Shown here: positions 63,701 through 64,000 of the stretch, piece after piece
Numbering within the stretch: the first letter of the stretch is position 1
How the letters are laid out: every line of letters starts with the position of its first letter
Assembly: GCA_023409265.1 (NCBI GenBank)
Contig: JAEYHZ010000008.1
Coordinates: 310,001 to 374,000 of the forward strand
Length of the DNA stretch: 64,000 nucleotides
Direction: 5' to 3'
Origin: Bacillota bacterium
Lineage (GTDB): Bacteria; Bacillota; Clostridia; Acetivibrionales; DSM-1351
Position numbers and translations under genes: made by a program
The notes under the pieces: model-generated
The model's database searches: none
What the model was told of the DNA's origin: nothing
The model's input: the letters and a program-made list of their open reading frames with translations, nothing else

Positions 63701-64000
63701 GTTTCATATTCAGGTTGATGACTGCATTCTGCAGACTTAAGAGGCTATCATTACCTATGTAGACACGATGCAAAACAGGCGTATCTCCGCTGAAAAGTCT
63801 AGCCTCGCTGTCGGTGGGTTCAGACGAGAGAAGGAAGTCAAAATCACTCCACTCGTCCTTTAAAGGGTCTATGCCCGCTGCTTTGACGAGATCGGGACGT
63901 ATTACCGTGAGATCATTTTCAGTTTCATAAACTACTTCCTCCTGATTTTCCGGCTGCGCCGAAAGCTTCGTACCCGCAGGAATAAAGCCGTCTTTTTCCC
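60708..64000 (-). CDS. large baseplate J/gp47-type protein, 5' end outside the window
   Basis: At least 1096 residues. The frame continues to the window end (an internal TTG at 63773 is not a credible start), so the N terminus is missing. Early part: DGFIPAGTKLSAQPENQEEVVYETENDL, typical of gp47/J proteins. It then has beta-rich inserts (WNGRKWLTLSVNDAIRDFTRREIQQL), SGSGSLTFGDGKTGMIPPAG, and the J domain (ITCEDVEWLVREAAPQIALVKCFP, GWTLGKNLYISEVCSVIKNTPGVDYI). It ends in a Cys-containing tail (CSHCMPSQD). It would form the baseplate wedge. Sheath and tube genes presumably lie upstream, beyond 64000. Confidence 0.82.
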   Translation of the reverse strand, partial: EKDGFIPAGTKLSAQPENQEEVVYETENDLTVIRPDLVKAAGIDPLKDEWSDFDFLLSSEPTDSEARLFSGDTPVLHRVYIGNDSLLSLQNAVINLNMKLKQQGSVNTSADIKWFYFDEEGSPVPLKVETGLQQSAFSQSGELSFSKAEGIAPKTISGYDKSNSLKSWTKYWIFAELKSPLLNADSMPDVEEIKMSVDITEEALRPKSAVFNYAPIDLTKDYYPFGERPLFNDAFYICCKDAFSKADARITLNISLSEGLTSPKANGVVLGLEHWNGVKWVEFGKLGNVTAKGNVTRDETEAFTKSGRLEFKCPKIELYNLNGEENYWIRFRIIAGNYGTDSTINYDTRPVTIQNEEVNLSQVVYTQASFLPPSIKEILITYIYTSNQVYPETVITENNFLFIDRTVECSSEGKTFKLFSTCADTDPALYLGFNRDISNLPLSLFFPLTGEQTGHNPVVAWEYWNGRKWLTLSVNDAIRDFTRREIQQLAIPADIEKTSLFGALQYWIRARLEEGSFVIPPKIKTIYSNVVWAANASTLKDQIIGSSNGEPDQNFQFPRTPVLPGQVVKVRETLGQSDPVIWEEVQSFSLSGPDSRHYMLDSGSGSLTFGDGKTGMIPPAGKENIISDYRYGGGAIGNVQANSIKKAWDNFAEIDSLTNPLAADGGFDQEEIGEAKIRGPHTLKSWDRGITCEDVEWLVREAAPQIALVKCFPTMDRELDFTPGKATVIVVPEYNDSKPVPSQELLNEIDSYLSERIAAVLNSDNYPRLDVIGPDYIRIGVEAAVKYFNSESAKIVEGQIIDNLREFLNPLHGGQEKTGWTLGKNLYISEVCSVIKNTPGVDYIADITVKASVQCYTLNLEQLKDGPYKPGIPYPAYSAVKSKDNRIIFALAQKLEQGKPVKTLLVKGFREGHTIALKCRNYPTAELIIKSVDGDILECSTKDGDPLTSDYPVGSDIEVAVTQDLTIRSFILNEIKGGQENFFIKMAVLEPRDIVYLSRNDEYTNTAALKITEVLSGDVFLEEDELVFSGVHLINKKPDLQFPYLLNRDTRIIHDVSNTTDQCHTAEILKEDRRYLEKPTDVTGAQTCSHCMPSQD

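Noticed and set aside
47393..64000. Ordinary prophage tail region
   Set aside because: No capsid, terminase, integrase or lysis gene is seen, and the J proteins carry the NPSDPGITL signature typical of contractile injection systems. Not excluded, as the upstream part is missing.

Overview
The window looks like chromosomal DNA of a low-GC, endospore-forming, mesophilic Clostridia member. Supporting genes are spoIIE, spoVB, a CwlD-like amidase and YesM/YesN-type regulators, and the AGGAGG ribosome-binding sites and gene content resemble Ruminiclostridium and relatives. The genus is inference. Genes are dense and mostly intact.

Layout. Positions 1-7.8 kb hold hsp20 with two CtsR-like boxes, spoVB, an NlpC/P60 cell-wall protein, an Amidase_3 enzyme, dusB, a DNRLRE structural protein and a DUF3021/LytTR pair. 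Positions 7.9-9.1 kb hold tRNA-Arg with a structured 136-nt element inserted against a duplicated tRNA end, and a broken DUF4304 gene. Positions 9.1-15.5 kb hold membrane proteins, spoIIE, a secreted PPC-domain protein and a TIGR00300 (ornithine cyclodeaminase-type) protein. Positions 15.7-26 kb hold an operon read as N,N'-diacetylchitobiose uptake and phosphorolysis (binding protein, two permeases, a ChbP-type GH94 phosphorylase, a phosphohexosamine mutase), with a divergent YesM/YesN pair and a plausible activator-dependent promoter between them. Positions 26-28.7 kb hold membrane proteins and tRNA-Val, tRNA-Glu and tRNA-Met; the Glu gene carries the second 136-nt element. Positions 28.7-29.5 kb are a tandem array of hairpins. 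Positions 29.5-32.4 kb hold a PIG-L deacetylase, a SIS-type deaminase/isomerase (NagB-II-like) and a GntR/UTRA regulator with palindromic operators, which fits completion of GlcNAc catabolism. Positions 33-40.4 kb hold an FG-GAP-like protein, two AraC regulators, a ROK regulator with an MFS transporter, and a glycosidase-like protein. Positions 40.5-47.3 kb hold a LolCDE/MacB-type ABC exporter, two uncharacterised genes and an HtrA protease.

Positions 47.4-64 kb are all on the minus strand and continue past the window end. They form the baseplate and fibre end of a contractile injection system (probably extracellular, eCIS/Afp-like): a large and a small baseplate J-type protein, a tail protein I homologue, and three giant fibre proteins. 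The fibres share an N-terminal attachment domain and a C-terminal S74 intramolecular chaperone. Two tiny paralogous coiled-coil genes alternate with the fibres. The last fibre is expanded to 1891 residues by about twelve copies of a motif that the other two carry once.

Four non-coding repeat families stand out: the tRNA-embedded 136-nt element, whose stems all covary between its two copies; a family of about 156-174 bp with TTATAACG ends (three copies); a leader with a covarying hairpin in front of two unrelated genes; and the hairpin array at 28.7-29.5 kb.
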